The notes: generated by a model from the letters alone, not told the origin. A stretch of DNA of 64,000 nucleotides from Candidatus Lutacidiplasma silvani (GCA_022750295.1 JAKIVZ010000011.1:18696-82695), one strand, 5' to 3'; counted from the stretch's first letter, positions 37,824 through 48,174 are shown. A program made the numbers and translations.

Positions 37824-38597
37824 GTGGTGGACGACCAGTCGGTCCTCGGAATCCCAGAACTCGACAGCGAGCTCTTCGCCTACATGCCCCCCGGCTGGCT
37901 CGGGCTCCTCGTGGGCCACTCGGGGGCCGGGACGCCGCTCTTCGCGAAGCAGTTCGCCCAGGCGATGGTCGGTTCGTCGCCGGTGCTGTACTACACGACC
38001 TACGAGCGGACCGAGGACGTCCACCGTGCGTTCCGGGACTTCGGGTGGGACCCGGACGGCGTGCAGATCGTCAATCTCTCGGAGGAGTACTTCCGCAACG
38101 TCCTCGTCCACTCGCTCGAGATCTCCCAGCTTCGCGAGCGGGGCCTGAAGCTCGCCGACCTCGACGGCAGCCGAGTGAAAACGCCCGTCCCCTCCACCTA
38201 CAACATCACGAGCCGCCTCCTCGCGGACCTTGCGGCGCTCGACGGCCGGTTCCGCCTCGTCCTCGATTCGCTGGACTTCTTCTTCGAGGTCCTCGACCAG
38301 AGCGAGGTGATGACCGTCGTCCGGCAGGTCCGCCACCGGGCCCAGGAGCTCGGCGGTCAGGCGCTCCTCGTCGTCCAGGGAGAGTTCCACGAGCGACGGG
38401 TTTCGGGGATGCTGGAGGACATGGCCGACCTCGTGGTCGAGCTCAACGCTCGCCCGCGCGGCGAGTCGTACGAGCACACGATCGCGGTGCGGAAGATCCG
38501 CAATCACCCCGAACGAACCCGGATCCTCCCGGTCCGGATGACCGAGTCCGGCCTCACGGTGGGGGCGGCCGACCCCACCTCGTCGCCGAAAAGGTAG
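37824..38597 (+). CDS. KaiC-like protein with degenerate Walker A
   Basis: GIPELDSELFAYMPPGWLGLLVGHSGAGTPLFAKQFA; the Lys is missing. Confidence 0.7.
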   Translation: MVDDQSVLGIPELDSELFAYMPPGWLGLLVGHSGAGTPLFAKQFAQAMVGSSPVLYYTTYERTEDVHRAFRDFGWDPDGVQIVNLSEEYFRNVLVHSLEISQLRERGLKLADLDGSRVKTPVPSTYNITSRLLADLAALDGRFRLVLDSLDFFFEVLDQSEVMTVVRQVRHRAQELGGQALLVVQGEFHERRVSGMLEDMADLVVELNARPRGESYEHTIAVRKIRNHPERTRILPVRMTESGLTVGAADPTSSPKR

Positions 38598-38645
38598 CGC
38601 GTCGTTATCTACCGGCCGCCCGGTTCACCCCCGTCGGGAATCGCA

Positions 38646-39422
38646 ATGGACGACGTGCACATCCGGTGGATCGAAAAGGTCCAGTTGAAGGACCCCGTGC
38701 TGATCGAGGGACTCCCCGGAGTGGGCAACGTCGGCAAGCTCGCCGCCGACTACCTCAAGGAGAAGCTCGACGCGAAACCGCTCGCCACGATCTACTCGAA
38801 ATTCTTCCCGCCCCAGGTCTACGTCAGCGAGGAAGGACTCACCCGCCTCGTCTCGCAGGAGCTCTCGTACCGGCGGGCCGCCGGTCCGAAGGAACGCGAC
38901 CTCCTCATCCTCGGCGGCGACTATCAGGGAATCACGCCGGAAGGGCAGTACGAGCTCACCGAGCGGGTCCTCTCGGTCGCCCACTCCCTGGGCGCGCGGG
39001 AACTCTACACCCTCGCCGGCTTCGCCCAGGGCCGGGTCATCGAAACCCCGCGCGTCCTCGGCGCCGCCACCTCGCCCGAGCGGGTCGAGGCGATGAAGAA
39101 GTTCGGCGTCGTGTTCTCCCGCAACGACCCCGGCGGCGGCCTCATCGGCGCCTCCGGCCTCTTCCTGGGGCTCGGCCGACTCTACGACATGCACGGGGTC
39201 TGCCTGATGGGCGAGACGAGCGGCTACTTTGTCGACCCCCGGAGCGCGGAGGCGGTCCTCCGGGTCCTCACGAAGATCCTCGAGGTCCCGATCGATTTCT
39301 CCGACCTCGAAGCGAAGGCGAAGGAGATCGACCGGATCGCCCAGAAGATCCACGACGCCGAGCAGCGACCGCCCGACGCTCCGACGCCGTCGGCCCGGGA
39401 CGACCTCGGCTACATCGGCTGA
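38646..39422 (+). CDS. PAC2-family (proteasome-assembling chaperone) protein
   Basis: LIEGLPGVGNVGKLAADYLKEKLDAKPLATIYSKFFPPQVYV. Confidence 0.9.
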   Translation: MDDVHIRWIEKVQLKDPVLIEGLPGVGNVGKLAADYLKEKLDAKPLATIYSKFFPPQVYVSEEGLTRLVSQELSYRRAAGPKERDLLILGGDYQGITPEGQYELTERVLSVAHSLGARELYTLAGFAQGRVIETPRVLGAATSPERVEAMKKFGVVFSRNDPGGGLIGASGLFLGLGRLYDMHGVCLMGETSGYFVDPRSAEAVLRVLTKILEVPIDFSDLEAKAKEIDRIAQKIHDAEQRPPDAPTPSARDDLGYIG

Positions 39423-39429
39423 CGGACCG

Positions 39430-40512
39430 ATGGCCGTCCCGAGCGGCCCCGCCGAGGTCGTGGCCCGCCTCCGCGACGCCGCCGGGGAGGGGGTCCTCCG
39501 CTTCGACCGATTCATGGAGCTCGCGCTCTATTCGCCGGGCGGCTTCTACGACTCCGACGTGCCGGCGCTGGGCCCCGCCGGCGCGTTCTACACCGCCGCG
39601 CACGTGACTCCGCTCTTCGGTGCGGCGCTGGCCCGCCGGCTCGAGCAGGAGCAGCGCCGTCTCGGCATCGACCGGCCGTTCCGCGTCGTCGAGCTCGGCC
39701 CGGGCGACGGGACGCTCGCCTTCGACGTCGCCCACGCACTCCCGGCCGGCGGACCCGCCTGGGAGTGGACCTTCGTCGAACGGTCGCCGCGGCTTCGGGC
39801 AGGCTTGAAGGCCCGGATCGCCGCCGAGGGGGCGGGAACGCCGGTCACGTTCGGGTTCTCCGACGCGCTCGGCGAGCGCGGCACGTTCGTCGGGGCGGTC
39901 GTCGCCAACGAATTCCTCGACGCCCTCCCGTTCCGTCGGGTCGTCCGACGCGGCGCCGAATGGCGGGAGCTCGGGGTCCGCTGGGCGGGGAGCCGATTCG
40001 AGTGGGCCGAGGAGCCGGGGCCATCGCGGGTGCCCGGGGAACCGCTCCCCGACGCCGAGGACGGCACCCGGTACGAGCTCCTCGAACGGTCGGAAGGGTC
40101 GCTCCGCGAGGTCGCGGACCACCTGGCGGAGGGCGTGGCCCTGTTCCTGGACTACGGCGCTTCGACCGGCGAGCTCGTCCGTGGACATCCGAGCGGGACG
40201 CTCGCCGCGCTCCGCGCCCACCAGGCCGTCGACCCGCTCGACGCCCCCGGAACGGCGGACCTGAGCGCCTTCGTCGACTTCACCCGCGTCCGCGCGGCCG
40301 CGGTCCGGGCCGGGCTCGTCGAGCGGAGTTTCCGCCGGCAATCGGAGGCGCTCGCAGAGTGGGGGTTCGGCGACCTTCTCGAGGCGGCCGCGGGGCGCGC
40401 CCCGAGTGCGGAGGCGACGGTGAAACTCCGCCTGGCCGCGAAGAACGTCCTCTTCGGATTCGACACGTTCCAGGTGCTCGAGCTCGCGAGCGGCCGGTCG
40501 GCTACGTCGTAA
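39430..40512 (+). CDS. MidA/NDUFAF7-like SAM-dependent methyltransferase
   Basis: FMELALYSPGGFYDS..., VVELGPGDGTLAFDV. Confidence 0.8.
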   Translation: MAVPSGPAEVVARLRDAAGEGVLRFDRFMELALYSPGGFYDSDVPALGPAGAFYTAAHVTPLFGAALARRLEQEQRRLGIDRPFRVVELGPGDGTLAFDVAHALPAGGPAWEWTFVERSPRLRAGLKARIAAEGAGTPVTFGFSDALGERGTFVGAVVANEFLDALPFRRVVRRGAEWRELGVRWAGSRFEWAEEPGPSRVPGEPLPDAEDGTRYELLERSEGSLREVADHLAEGVALFLDYGASTGELVRGHPSGTLAALRAHQAVDPLDAPGTADLSAFVDFTRVRAAAVRAGLVERSFRRQSEALAEWGFGDLLEAAAGRAPSAEATVKLRLAAKNVLFGFDTFQVLELASGRSATS

Positions 40513-41167
40513 CCGGGCGCTCGTCCCGTCGAACCTTCGCGGCCAGCCCGCTCTGGACGAGCAGTTGGGCCCGGTCCTCGGGGAGCGCGAGGACGTCCTC
40601 GGCCCGGAGCTCGATCGTCTCCTTCCCGATCTCGACGGCGGGCCCGTCCTTCAGGATCCGAACGTAGGTGAACTGGGGGACCTCTGGCGCCGGGGCGACG
40701 GACGTCGGCGGCTCGGTCGGGCGGAGGGAGGGACCCGGGAGGGAGAGCGGCACGGTGGCGGCGGGCAGCGCCGCCCCGGCGGCCGACGGCTCGAGGAACG
40801 GCGCGACCGCCGTCCGGTGGTCCCGGAGCACGCGAAGGAGATGGTCGAACAGCCGCCGCTCCTCCGGGAGCGCGTTCGGTACCTCCCGCGACCCGCCGAC
40901 GCTGGCCTGGAACGCGAGGCTCAGCACCTTTGACATCCGGGCCTCCACGATGTCCCGGGCGACCTGGCTGGCGCGCGAATGGGTCTGTCGCGCGAGGTCG
41001 CCCTTCTTTCCGCCGGGGTTCTCCCGCAGCTCCGACTCGAACGTTCGTCGAACGTCGGCGAGGTACGACTGGGTCGACTCGTAGAACTCGAGGGGCAATT
41101 TCGCGAGCCCGCGCGCGGCCCCCTCGGCCCGTCGCCACTCCAGGAGTTGGGTGTACGGGTCCGGCAT
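40502..41167 (-). CDS. GINS complex (Gins51-like) protein
   Basis: Arrangement YTQLLEWRRAEGAARGLAKLPLEFYEST... with C-terminal EDVLALPEDRAQLLVQSGLAAKV. Confidence 0.78.
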   Translation of the reverse strand: MPDPYTQLLEWRRAEGAARGLAKLPLEFYESTQSYLADVRRTFESELRENPGGKKGDLARQTHSRASQVARDIVEARMSKVLSLAFQASVGGSREVPNALPEERRLFDHLLRVLRDHRTAVAPFLEPSAAGAALPAATVPLSLPGPSLRPTEPPTSVAPAPEVPQFTYVRILKDGPAVEIGKETIELRAEDVLALPEDRAQLLVQSGLAAKVRRDERPVTT

Positions 41168-41250
41168 CGGCCTCCCCGCGAAAGGGCCCAGCCTATAGGA
41201 GTTGCCGCCTCCGGCGAACGGAGGACCCCCCGCTGGGAGCCCGCACCCCG

Positions 41251-41697
41251 ATGGCCGAGCTGACCCCCCGCGAAACCGCCTGGCCCGAGTTCGTCCGGGT
41301 CTTCGCCCGGCTGCGGGAGGAAAGCGCGTCGGGCGTGGTGGTCGTCCTCGTCGAGGGAGAACGGGACCGCCGCTCGCTTCGGAGGCTCGGGGTCGCGGGC
41401 CCGATCGCGTTGGTCCACGGGGGGGGCACGCTGAGCGCCCTCGCGGCGAAGTTGGCCCGGGGCGGGAAGACCGTCGTTGTCCTCACCGACTGGGACACCG
41501 AAGGAGGCCACCTCGCGCGGAGGCTGCGCGACTTCCTCACCGCCGACGCGGTCGGCCTCAACCTCGAGTACCGACGCAAGCTCGCGAAGGCGCTCCGGGG
41601 CGAGGTCGTCCACGTCGAGGGTCTCCACGGGTGGGCGCGGAGGACCGCCGAGGCGGCCGGCGGCACGCTCGAGAGCGAGTTCGGCGATCCGGCGTGA
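41251..41697 (+). CDS. Toprim-domain protein
   Basis: VVVLVEGERDRRSLRRLGV...VVVLTDWDTEGGHLARRL. Confidence 0.75.
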   Translation: MAELTPRETAWPEFVRVFARLREESASGVVVVLVEGERDRRSLRRLGVAGPIALVHGGGTLSALAAKLARGGKTVVVLTDWDTEGGHLARRLRDFLTADAVGLNLEYRRKLAKALRGEVVHVEGLHGWARRTAEAAGGTLESEFGDPA

Positions 41698-41709
41698 GGC
41701 TCGGCCCCG

Positions 41710-42324
41710 TTAGGGGATGACCTTCGTCTGCGTCCGTCGCGTGTCGCGGCGGTTCCGCGCGCGGGACGGCCGGAACCGTTCGGTTCCCTTGCCGCTCCAC
41801 CGCAGTCCGCGCCCGTCGCGGCCGGCGCGCGTCAGACCCCGGTAGACCCGGCCGGTGTGCGCCGGCCCGGCGATCCAGCCGAGCTGCCGGTCGGCGACGA
41901 TCTGGGGGTGGGCGGGGTCGAGCAGGATGACTTCGAAGAACTTCTCCTTCCCGTCTTCGCCGACCCAGTACGAGTTCAACACTTCGAGGTTCGGGTAGTG
42001 CTTCTGCGCCCGCTCCTCCGCAATCCGCTGGACGCTCTTCGCGAGCGTCATGCGGAGAATCCCCTTCCGCTTCGGGCGCCGCCCCGCGATGATCGCCCGC
42101 TTGCGCTGGCCGCCGCGCCGGACGCGGACGCGCACGATGATGAACCCTTCCTTGGCCTTCCAGCCGATCGCCCGCGCCCGGTCGAGGCGGGTCGGGTGCG
42201 CGAGGCGGGTCACCGTGTGCTGGCGCCGCCACGTCAGGAGACGCTCGTGGCGCAGCTCCGCACCCTCCTCCCCGAGGGTGAGGCGGAACGACTGGGAGAT
42301 GTACCGGTAGACCGACTGGCTCAT
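41710..42324 (-). CDS. rpl15e: 50S ribosomal protein L15e
   Basis: SVYRYISQSF...WRRQHTVTRLAHPTRLDRARAIGWKAKEGFIIVRVRVRRGG. Confidence 0.93.
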   Translation of the reverse strand: MSQSVYRYISQSFRLTLGEEGAELRHERLLTWRRQHTVTRLAHPTRLDRARAIGWKAKEGFIIVRVRVRRGGQRKRAIIAGRRPKRKGILRMTLAKSVQRIAEERAQKHYPNLEVLNSYWVGEDGKEKFFEVILLDPAHPQIVADRQLGWIAGPAHTGRVYRGLTRAGRDGRGLRWSGKGTERFRPSRARNRRDTRRTQTKVIP

Positions 42325-42487
42325 GGACGGCGGCGGGGGACTTTCGGGGCTATTATAAGCGGGAGGGTTCGGCTCCGTCGAAGCGCGGCCCCGTCGGGGC
42401 CCCGTCCGGCGCGGGGACCGGTTCGACCGGTTCCGTCGTTCCGCGACCCGTCGGCCGGAGAATCCGGACTCTCCCGGCCGAAGCGGG

Positions 42488-43102
42488 TCAGTCGGTTTCG
42501 GCCCCCAGGTCGCGGAGCAGCGCGTCGAGTCGACGAACCACCTCGGCCGGGCTCTCCGAGGCGAGGGCGGCGTCCAGGGGGCCGGGAAGCTCTGCGAGGA
42601 TCTCGTCGATTTCCCGGTCTTCCGAGCTGCGGGCGGCCACCGGCGGTGGGGACACGGCGGGGCGAACGGGGCGCAGCGCTTCTCCCGTCGGTTCGACCCG
42701 GACGTCCCGAGGGCGGAGGGTGGGGCGCAGCACCGTCGGTGGGCGCTGCGTCACCCTCCCCGGAGCCGGGGAGGGATTCCCCGTCGGGCCGGCGGACGGT
42801 TGCGCCGGGGGCGGCGTCGGGGCGACCGACGGACTCCGTGGAGAAGGCACTGGGACGGCGAGCCTCGGTCGCCGCTCGGCGGGCGCGACGTTCCGGCGGA
42901 CCGCCGGGAGGGCGTAGGGCAGGAGGAACGCCCAGGTGATCAGGAGAACGAGCAGCCCGAGGATCGTGTTGAAGATCCCCGACGGCGAGGTTTGCGAAAT
43001 GTAGAAGATCAGGTAGAGTCCCCAGAGGAGCGAGCTTCCCCCCACGACGAAGAGGAGGCCGAGGACGAGTCGGTCGCGAACGAGCTCCCCACTCATTTCC
43101 AA
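42488..43102 (-). CDS. membrane protein with Pro-rich region, unknown function
   Basis: Two TM segments then low-complexity Pro-rich tail. Confidence 0.5.
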   Translation of the reverse strand: MEMSGELVRDRLVLGLLFVVGGSSLLWGLYLIFYISQTSPSGIFNTILGLLVLLITWAFLLPYALPAVRRNVAPAERRPRLAVPVPSPRSPSVAPTPPPAQPSAGPTGNPSPAPGRVTQRPPTVLRPTLRPRDVRVEPTGEALRPVRPAVSPPPVAARSSEDREIDEILAELPGPLDAALASESPAEVVRRLDALLRDLGAETD

Positions 43103-43164
43103 TGGGGAATATTGCGTCCGTGGGGGATAAACCCCGTCGGACGGGCGGCCGAGGGTACGGACGG

Positions 43165-43563
43165 TTACGTCGGGGTGTCCCAGGGGAGCCGGACGTCCGA
43201 AGAGCGGCTCACTCGGGCCGTCGCGTGGCTCTCGGTGAGCACGAGCCGTTCGAGGTGGTGGACGATCTCACTCACCAGCCGGTCGAACCGGGCCCGGTCG
43301 GGGGCCGGGACCGACCTCGGGGCGGTCCAGACGACCGCCGCGCCCCCGCTGGTCGGGACGACGGTGAAGACGAGGTTCCGGGCCGCCTCCGGGACCGCGG
43401 GATTCATCCGCTTCAGCTCCGCCGAAACCCGACTCTCCGACGGCTCGTTCGTATCGGTCCGTTCGACCGTGTACCCGATCGTCCCGAGGTAGTCGGCGAG
43501 GTGCCCCGCGAACCGCTCTCGTCCCATCCCCCGCACCCGCAGCCACTCGTTACCGTCCACCAT
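43165..43563 (-). CDS. hypothetical protein
   Basis: 132-aa ORF between TrmJ-like gene and membrane protein. Confidence 0.5.
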   Translation of the reverse strand: MVDGNEWLRVRGMGRERFAGHLADYLGTIGYTVERTDTNEPSESRVSAELKRMNPAVPEAARNLVFTVVPTSGGAAVVWTAPRSVPAPDRARFDRLVSEIVHHLERLVLTESHATARVSRSSDVRLPWDTPT

Positions 43564-44290
43564 GCGACTTCCTCCCCCATCGGTCGACGCTCTTGAGGAA
43601 TCCGAGGAGCATCCGGTACTCCGGTTCGGTCGGGGTCGACCGCCCGAGGACCCGCCGCCACAGCAGCGCGAGGCCCTGGCGCTTGTGGGCGGGGTACCCG
43701 GCCTTCGCCGCCAACTCCTCGACCCGGCGCAGGAGGAGCTCCTTCTCCGACCCGTTCAACGACAGGACCTCGGGTGCGGGCGTGCTCTCCGGGTCGACGG
43801 GGCCTCGTTGTCGGTGGATCGCGTAGAGGACGATCGCCACCGCGTGCGAGAGGTTGAGGGTCGGGAATTCGCGACGGGCCGGAATGTGGACGAGGAGGTC
43901 GCACTGGGCGAGTTCCTCACGGCCGAGGCCATTGTCCTCGGGTCCGAACACCACCGCGATCGTCCCGACGATCGGGAGAAAGAGCTCGCCGAGCCGCTCC
44001 GGCGAGACGGCCCGTCGGAGGTACGACGCGGAGCGGCCGGTGGACAGGTCGGTCGTGCCCACGACGAGGTCGGCGCCAACGGTCGCGGTCGCTAAGTCCG
44101 GGACGACCTTCGCCGCCCGAAGGTTCGGAATCCCGCCCATCGCTCTGCGCCGGGCCTCGGTCCCGAGCTCCGCCCGCGGGGCGACGAAGATGAGCTGGTC
44201 CGCGCCGAAGTTCCGCGCGATCCGGGCGACGGCCCCGACGTTCCCGTCCTCCTTGGGTCGCACGAGCACGACCGTCAGGCGTGCGCTCAC
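43550..44290 (-). CDS. SpoU/TrmJ-like RNA 2'-O-methyltransferase
   Basis: VLVRPKEDGNVGAVARIARNFGADQLIFVAPRA..., VFGPEDNGLGREELAQCD, FPTLNLSHAVAIVLY; GTG start inferred. Confidence 0.88.
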   Translation of the reverse strand: MSARLTVVLVRPKEDGNVGAVARIARNFGADQLIFVAPRAELGTEARRRAMGGIPNLRAAKVVPDLATATVGADLVVGTTDLSTGRSASYLRRAVSPERLGELFLPIVGTIAVVFGPEDNGLGREELAQCDLLVHIPARREFPTLNLSHAVAIVLYAIHRQRGPVDPESTPAPEVLSLNGSEKELLLRRVEELAAKAGYPAHKRQGLALLWRRVLGRSTPTEPEYRMLLGFLKSVDRWGRKSHGGR

Positions 44291-45264
44291 CCCGCGGTCC
44301 CCTCCGCGAAGAGCCTGCGGACCATCCAGTCCGGGTCGAACGGTGCGAGGTCCTGGTATCCCTGGCCGAGTCCGACGTACAGGATCGGCCGCCCCGTGAC
44401 GAACGTCGCCGAGAGAGCGGCGCCGCCCTTCACGTCGGCGTCGAGCTTGGTCAGGATGAGGCCGTCGACGCCGAGCGACTTCTGGAACAGTTTCGCCTGC
44501 TCGACCACGTCGTTGCCGGACAGAGCGTCCCCGACAAAGAGGGTCAGGGACGGTTGGACGACCCGACGGATCTTCTGGGCCTCGTGGATCAGGTTCTCGT
44601 TCGTGTGCTGGCGCCCCGCGGTGTCGATCAGAACCACGTCGACGCCCTTGGCCCGGGCGTGCTCGACGGCGTCGTACGCCACGGCCGCCGGGTCGCTCCC
44701 CTCCTGCTGGCGAATCACGCGGATCCCGAGGCGCTCGCCGTGGACGAGCAGCTGTTCGATCGCCCCGGCCCGGAACGTGTCGCCGGCCGCGATGACGACC
44801 CCGAGACCGGCGTCGCGGAGCCGCATGGCGAGCTTCGCCACCGTCGTCGTCTTGCCGGTGCCGTTGACGCCGACGAACAGCACGATGTACGGCTTCTTCT
44901 CCGCCTTCCGCGCGGCCTCGATGAGGTCGAGGGGAGGCTTCGACAGAAGCGAGCGGATCGACGCCTCGAGGCTGCTCTTCACGGCCGCGTCGACGTCGAT
45001 GCCCCATCGCAACCGCTTCCCGGCCAAGCTCTTCCGAAGATCCTTGCGGATCCGCTCGACGACCGGGAGGGCGACGTCGGACTGCAGCAGCACGATTTCC
45101 AGCTCGTCGAGCACGTCCTCGAGCTTCGCCTCGTCGATCCCCCGCGAAAGGAGACCCTCCGCGAACGGGGACCCTCCGGAAACCGGGGCGGGGGTGGAGG
45201 TGGAGGTGGAGGCCGCCGGGGCCGGAGTCCGCCCGGTCAGGCGCGCCTTAATCGCTGCCCACAT
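44287..45264 (-). CDS. ftsY: signal recognition particle receptor FtsY
   Basis: VLFVGVNGTGKTTTVAKLA, DTAGRQHTNENLI, LTKLDAD. Confidence 0.95.
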   Translation of the reverse strand: MWAAIKARLTGRTPAPAASTSTSTPAPVSGGSPFAEGLLSRGIDEAKLEDVLDELEIVLLQSDVALPVVERIRKDLRKSLAGKRLRWGIDVDAAVKSSLEASIRSLLSKPPLDLIEAARKAEKKPYIVLFVGVNGTGKTTTVAKLAMRLRDAGLGVVIAAGDTFRAGAIEQLLVHGERLGIRVIRQQEGSDPAAVAYDAVEHARAKGVDVVLIDTAGRQHTNENLIHEAQKIRRVVQPSLTLFVGDALSGNDVVEQAKLFQKSLGVDGLILTKLDADVKGGAALSATFVTGRPILYVGLGQGYQDLAPFDPDWMVRRLFAEGTAG

Positions 45265-45715
45265 CGCCCGGGACCGGCGCGCCGCTCGTCGCCCGCGCGA
45301 GCGCGTCCAGGCGCCGGCTGAGGATCTGGATCCGCTCCTCGAGCGTCTGCATCTGGCCCTCGAGTTCCTGGGTGGCGTGGTCGATCTTCCCGACGCGCTG
45401 GGCGAGGAGCTCGGTGACCTGGGGCCGCTCGAGCTCGACGACGTACCCGGCGCCGATGCCGATCAGGACCTTCGTGCTCGTGGACGGGGTTCCTCGAAGG
45501 TAGGTTTCGCCCCCGACGGGGACCAGGAGTTCGCTCCCGCCCGGGACTCGGTCGAGCCCCTCCAGCGTGGCGCGCGCCCGCTCGTGGTCGCCGCGCGACG
45601 CGGAGAGGTACTGGTGCTGTTGCAGAAGGGCGTTCAGCTGATTGCGGTAAGCATCGAGGCGAGAGAGGTCTTCTTGGACCTGGCGCTCCGTCATGGGAGC
45701 GCTCGGCGCGCTCAC
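45248..45715 (-). CDS. pfdA: prefoldin subunit alpha
   Basis: LSRLDAYRNQLNALLQQHQYLSASR...ELLVPVGGETYLRGTPSTSTKVLIGIGAGYVVE. Confidence 0.88.
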   Translation of the reverse strand: MSAPSAPMTERQVQEDLSRLDAYRNQLNALLQQHQYLSASRGDHERARATLEGLDRVPGGSELLVPVGGETYLRGTPSTSTKVLIGIGAGYVVELERPQVTELLAQRVGKIDHATQELEGQMQTLEERIQILSRRLDALARATSGAPVPGDVGSD

Positions 45716-45897
45716 GCGGGGACCTCGGCCAGGCTCGTGATGCGGATCAGCCCCCGCTTGACGTGATGGCACCCGCCGATCTCGCTGAGCGCCCACTCCC
45801 GCGCCTGCTCGGCCGACGCGGCCTCGCAGACCTTCGTGAACGTCTGCCAGTCGGCCCGGCGAGCGAGGTACGTGCCGGAGACTTGCCAGTTGGCCAC
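45712..45897 (-). CDS. 50S ribosomal protein L18a/LX
   Basis: ANWQVSGTYLARRADWQTFTKVCEAASAEQAREWALSEIGGCHHVKRGLIRI; GTG start. Confidence 0.85.
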   Translation of the reverse strand: MANWQVSGTYLARRADWQTFTKVCEAASAEQAREWALSEIGGCHHVKRGLIRITSLAEVPA

Positions 45898-46067
45898 TGC
45901 TCCTCGGGGACGGCCGCGCCACCCAGGGTCGTTACATAACCCTTCCGGGAGGTTTTTCAGTCCCGACGGGAGGGTTATTACCGTCGGGCCTCTCGGAACG
46001 ACCGGCGCAGGGAACCGTCGCCGGCCCCTCCGCGCGGTCCCGGCGCCGGACGCAAGGACCGACCACC

Positions 46068-48170
46068 ATGCCCCCGCCCCTGAGACTGCGCCTTCGGTCG
46101 GGACCGCTCCTGCCCGCACTGGCCGTCGCGCTCGCGGGGTTGGCCCTTCTGGGAGCCATCGTCGGTGGGCTCGTACCGACGGGGGTCACCTCCTCCGGGC
46201 TCGCCGGGTCCGCCGTGTCCGAGCCCGCCGTTCCCGTCCCGGCCGTGGGTTCCGGTACGGGAGCGATCTCCCTTGGAATCTCGGTGACCCCGGGAATCAT
46301 CTGCGTCTCGAACAATCTCGCGTGTCCGTCCAGCGAACAGGTCGCCCGCGTCACGCTCCAAGCCAACGCTCCAGAACTCGTGACGACGACCTACCCCGCG
46401 GTCCAGGTGGTCTTCCTCCTCGAGACGACGCTGTACGACGGGGTGTACGATGGCTCCCTCGGCGTTCCGGGGCGGGAGAATTGTGCGGATTCGTCGTCGC
46501 ACATGCCGTGCGAGGAGTCGAACGGGGTCCCGTTCTTCGTCGCCAATGCGGGCGAGATCGCGGCCTCCATCGCCTCCGCGAACCCGAAGTCGTCCGTGAC
46601 GTTCGGCCTCGTGAACTTCTTCTCCACGGGCGACGTCTACGACAAGTTCTCGGTCGACGCCGCCCAGGGGCTCGAATCGGTCGCCTACCACGTCGACGTC
46701 GGGACGCCGGTGCCGGCGAACGCGTTCGAGGAGGCCGTCACCTCGACGTTCCAGGCCGAAGTCCTCGACGGGGGTTGGGTGTACCCGGGGCTCAATTTCG
46801 GAAACAACATCCTGCACTCCGACAGCATCACCGCGCTCTACGGCGCGCTCATGGGGTACGGAATCAACTGGATCCCGAACGCCCACCACGTCCTCGTCCT
46901 CATCGGCTCCACGGCCCCGCGCGACCCGTCGTACGTCCAGAACTATTGCGTGAGCCCGTCGTCGGCGTGGCGGTACGCGTGCTACGGCCCGGCCGGTCAG
47001 TACAACTCCGGGTGCGAGCCGTCGTATTCGTTCGGAGTCGGGACGAGCCCGGAGTGCTTCCCGTGGGTCCAGTCGACGGACGGGAGCGCGAACGATTCGA
47101 TCGCGGGACTCGCCCGTTCGGCGCCGGATTGCGTGCACTCGCTCGGCCAGCGGTGCACGATCGATGTGGTCGACCTCTGGACGACCTCGACCGACCCGTT
47201 CTCGAACGGCTGGCCGAGCGCGTCGCAGGGAGGTCCGGGCGGCGCGTACGTCGTGCAGAACACCGCCCGAGTGCTGTCGTCCGGGTGCGACCTCGCGGCG
47301 GCGACCGGCGGTACGTGGGACGGCCCCTCGTTCTTCACCTGCTCCGACGGCCAGACCGGCGACCTCGCGTTCGTCGAGCACGGGCCCGCGCTGACCCCGG
47401 TCCTCTCCAACCCGACCCTCTTCTCGGCGTTCCATGGCGTCGGATTCGGTCCGCTGACGACGGACATCATCGCCACGGGGGCGAACGAGTCGATGTTCCG
47501 CTACGTCCCGTTCGCGAACATTCGTCCCGCCGCGACCCTCGACCCCGAGACCCAGTGCCTCACTCCGACGGGGGCACTGCCGAACTGCCCCGGTCCGACG
47601 TTCCACAACGGGTCGGCGTACGAGAGCCTCAACTGGAACTGGTCGAACGTCCCCGCGGAGAACGTCATCCACGGCGGCGACGCGTGGATCGCCTCGTTCA
47701 ACGTGATCGCGCTCGGACCCCCCTACGGGAGCATCCCGGTCGACGCTTGCGTCACGTCCACCTGCGGGCAGGGCGGCAGCGGCTCCGTCGGGGGTACGTA
47801 TACCTCGGCTCGCTACATCCCCGGCACGGGCACGACCGAGGTGAATCAGTCGTTCCCCCTCGCGATCCTCCGGATCATCTACGGGCCCCAGCTTCCGATC
47901 CCGGCGTCGGCCGTCCCGCCCGTCGCCGGGATTCCGCCCGCGCCGCCGGCGCCGCCCCTGCCGGTCGTGACGAGCCCCATCGCAGGCGCGACCGGAACGG
48001 GAACGATCCCGACCATCTCGATCCAGGCCCTGGGCGCCGGATTCCTTGGCGCCGGGTTCACGCGGGTCGCGCAGCGGAACCGGCCGGTCGCCATGGGGCA
48101 GGTCAACCGATCCGGAAAGCCGCCGGGGCAGCGGAAACGCCCCGGTCGGCAGGTCGGCCGGTTCGTCTGA
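46068..48170 (+). CDS. large secreted/surface protein, unknown function
   Basis: 700 aa; N-terminal hydrophobic signal-like segment; Pro-rich C-terminus. Confidence 0.6.
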   Translation: MPPPLRLRLRSGPLLPALAVALAGLALLGAIVGGLVPTGVTSSGLAGSAVSEPAVPVPAVGSGTGAISLGISVTPGIICVSNNLACPSSEQVARVTLQANAPELVTTTYPAVQVVFLLETTLYDGVYDGSLGVPGRENCADSSSHMPCEESNGVPFFVANAGEIAASIASANPKSSVTFGLVNFFSTGDVYDKFSVDAAQGLESVAYHVDVGTPVPANAFEEAVTSTFQAEVLDGGWVYPGLNFGNNILHSDSITALYGALMGYGINWIPNAHHVLVLIGSTAPRDPSYVQNYCVSPSSAWRYACYGPAGQYNSGCEPSYSFGVGTSPECFPWVQSTDGSANDSIAGLARSAPDCVHSLGQRCTIDVVDLWTTSTDPFSNGWPSASQGGPGGAYVVQNTARVLSSGCDLAAATGGTWDGPSFFTCSDGQTGDLAFVEHGPALTPVLSNPTLFSAFHGVGFGPLTTDIIATGANESMFRYVPFANIRPAATLDPETQCLTPTGALPNCPGPTFHNGSAYESLNWNWSNVPAENVIHGGDAWIASFNVIALGPPYGSIPVDACVTSTCGQGGSGSVGGTYTSARYIPGTGTTEVNQSFPLAILRIIYGPQLPIPASAVPPVAGIPPAPPAPPLPVVTSPIAGATGTGTIPTISIQALGAGFLGAGFTRVAQRNRPVAMGQVNRSGKPPGQRKRPGRQVGRFV

Positions 48171-48174
48171 TCCC

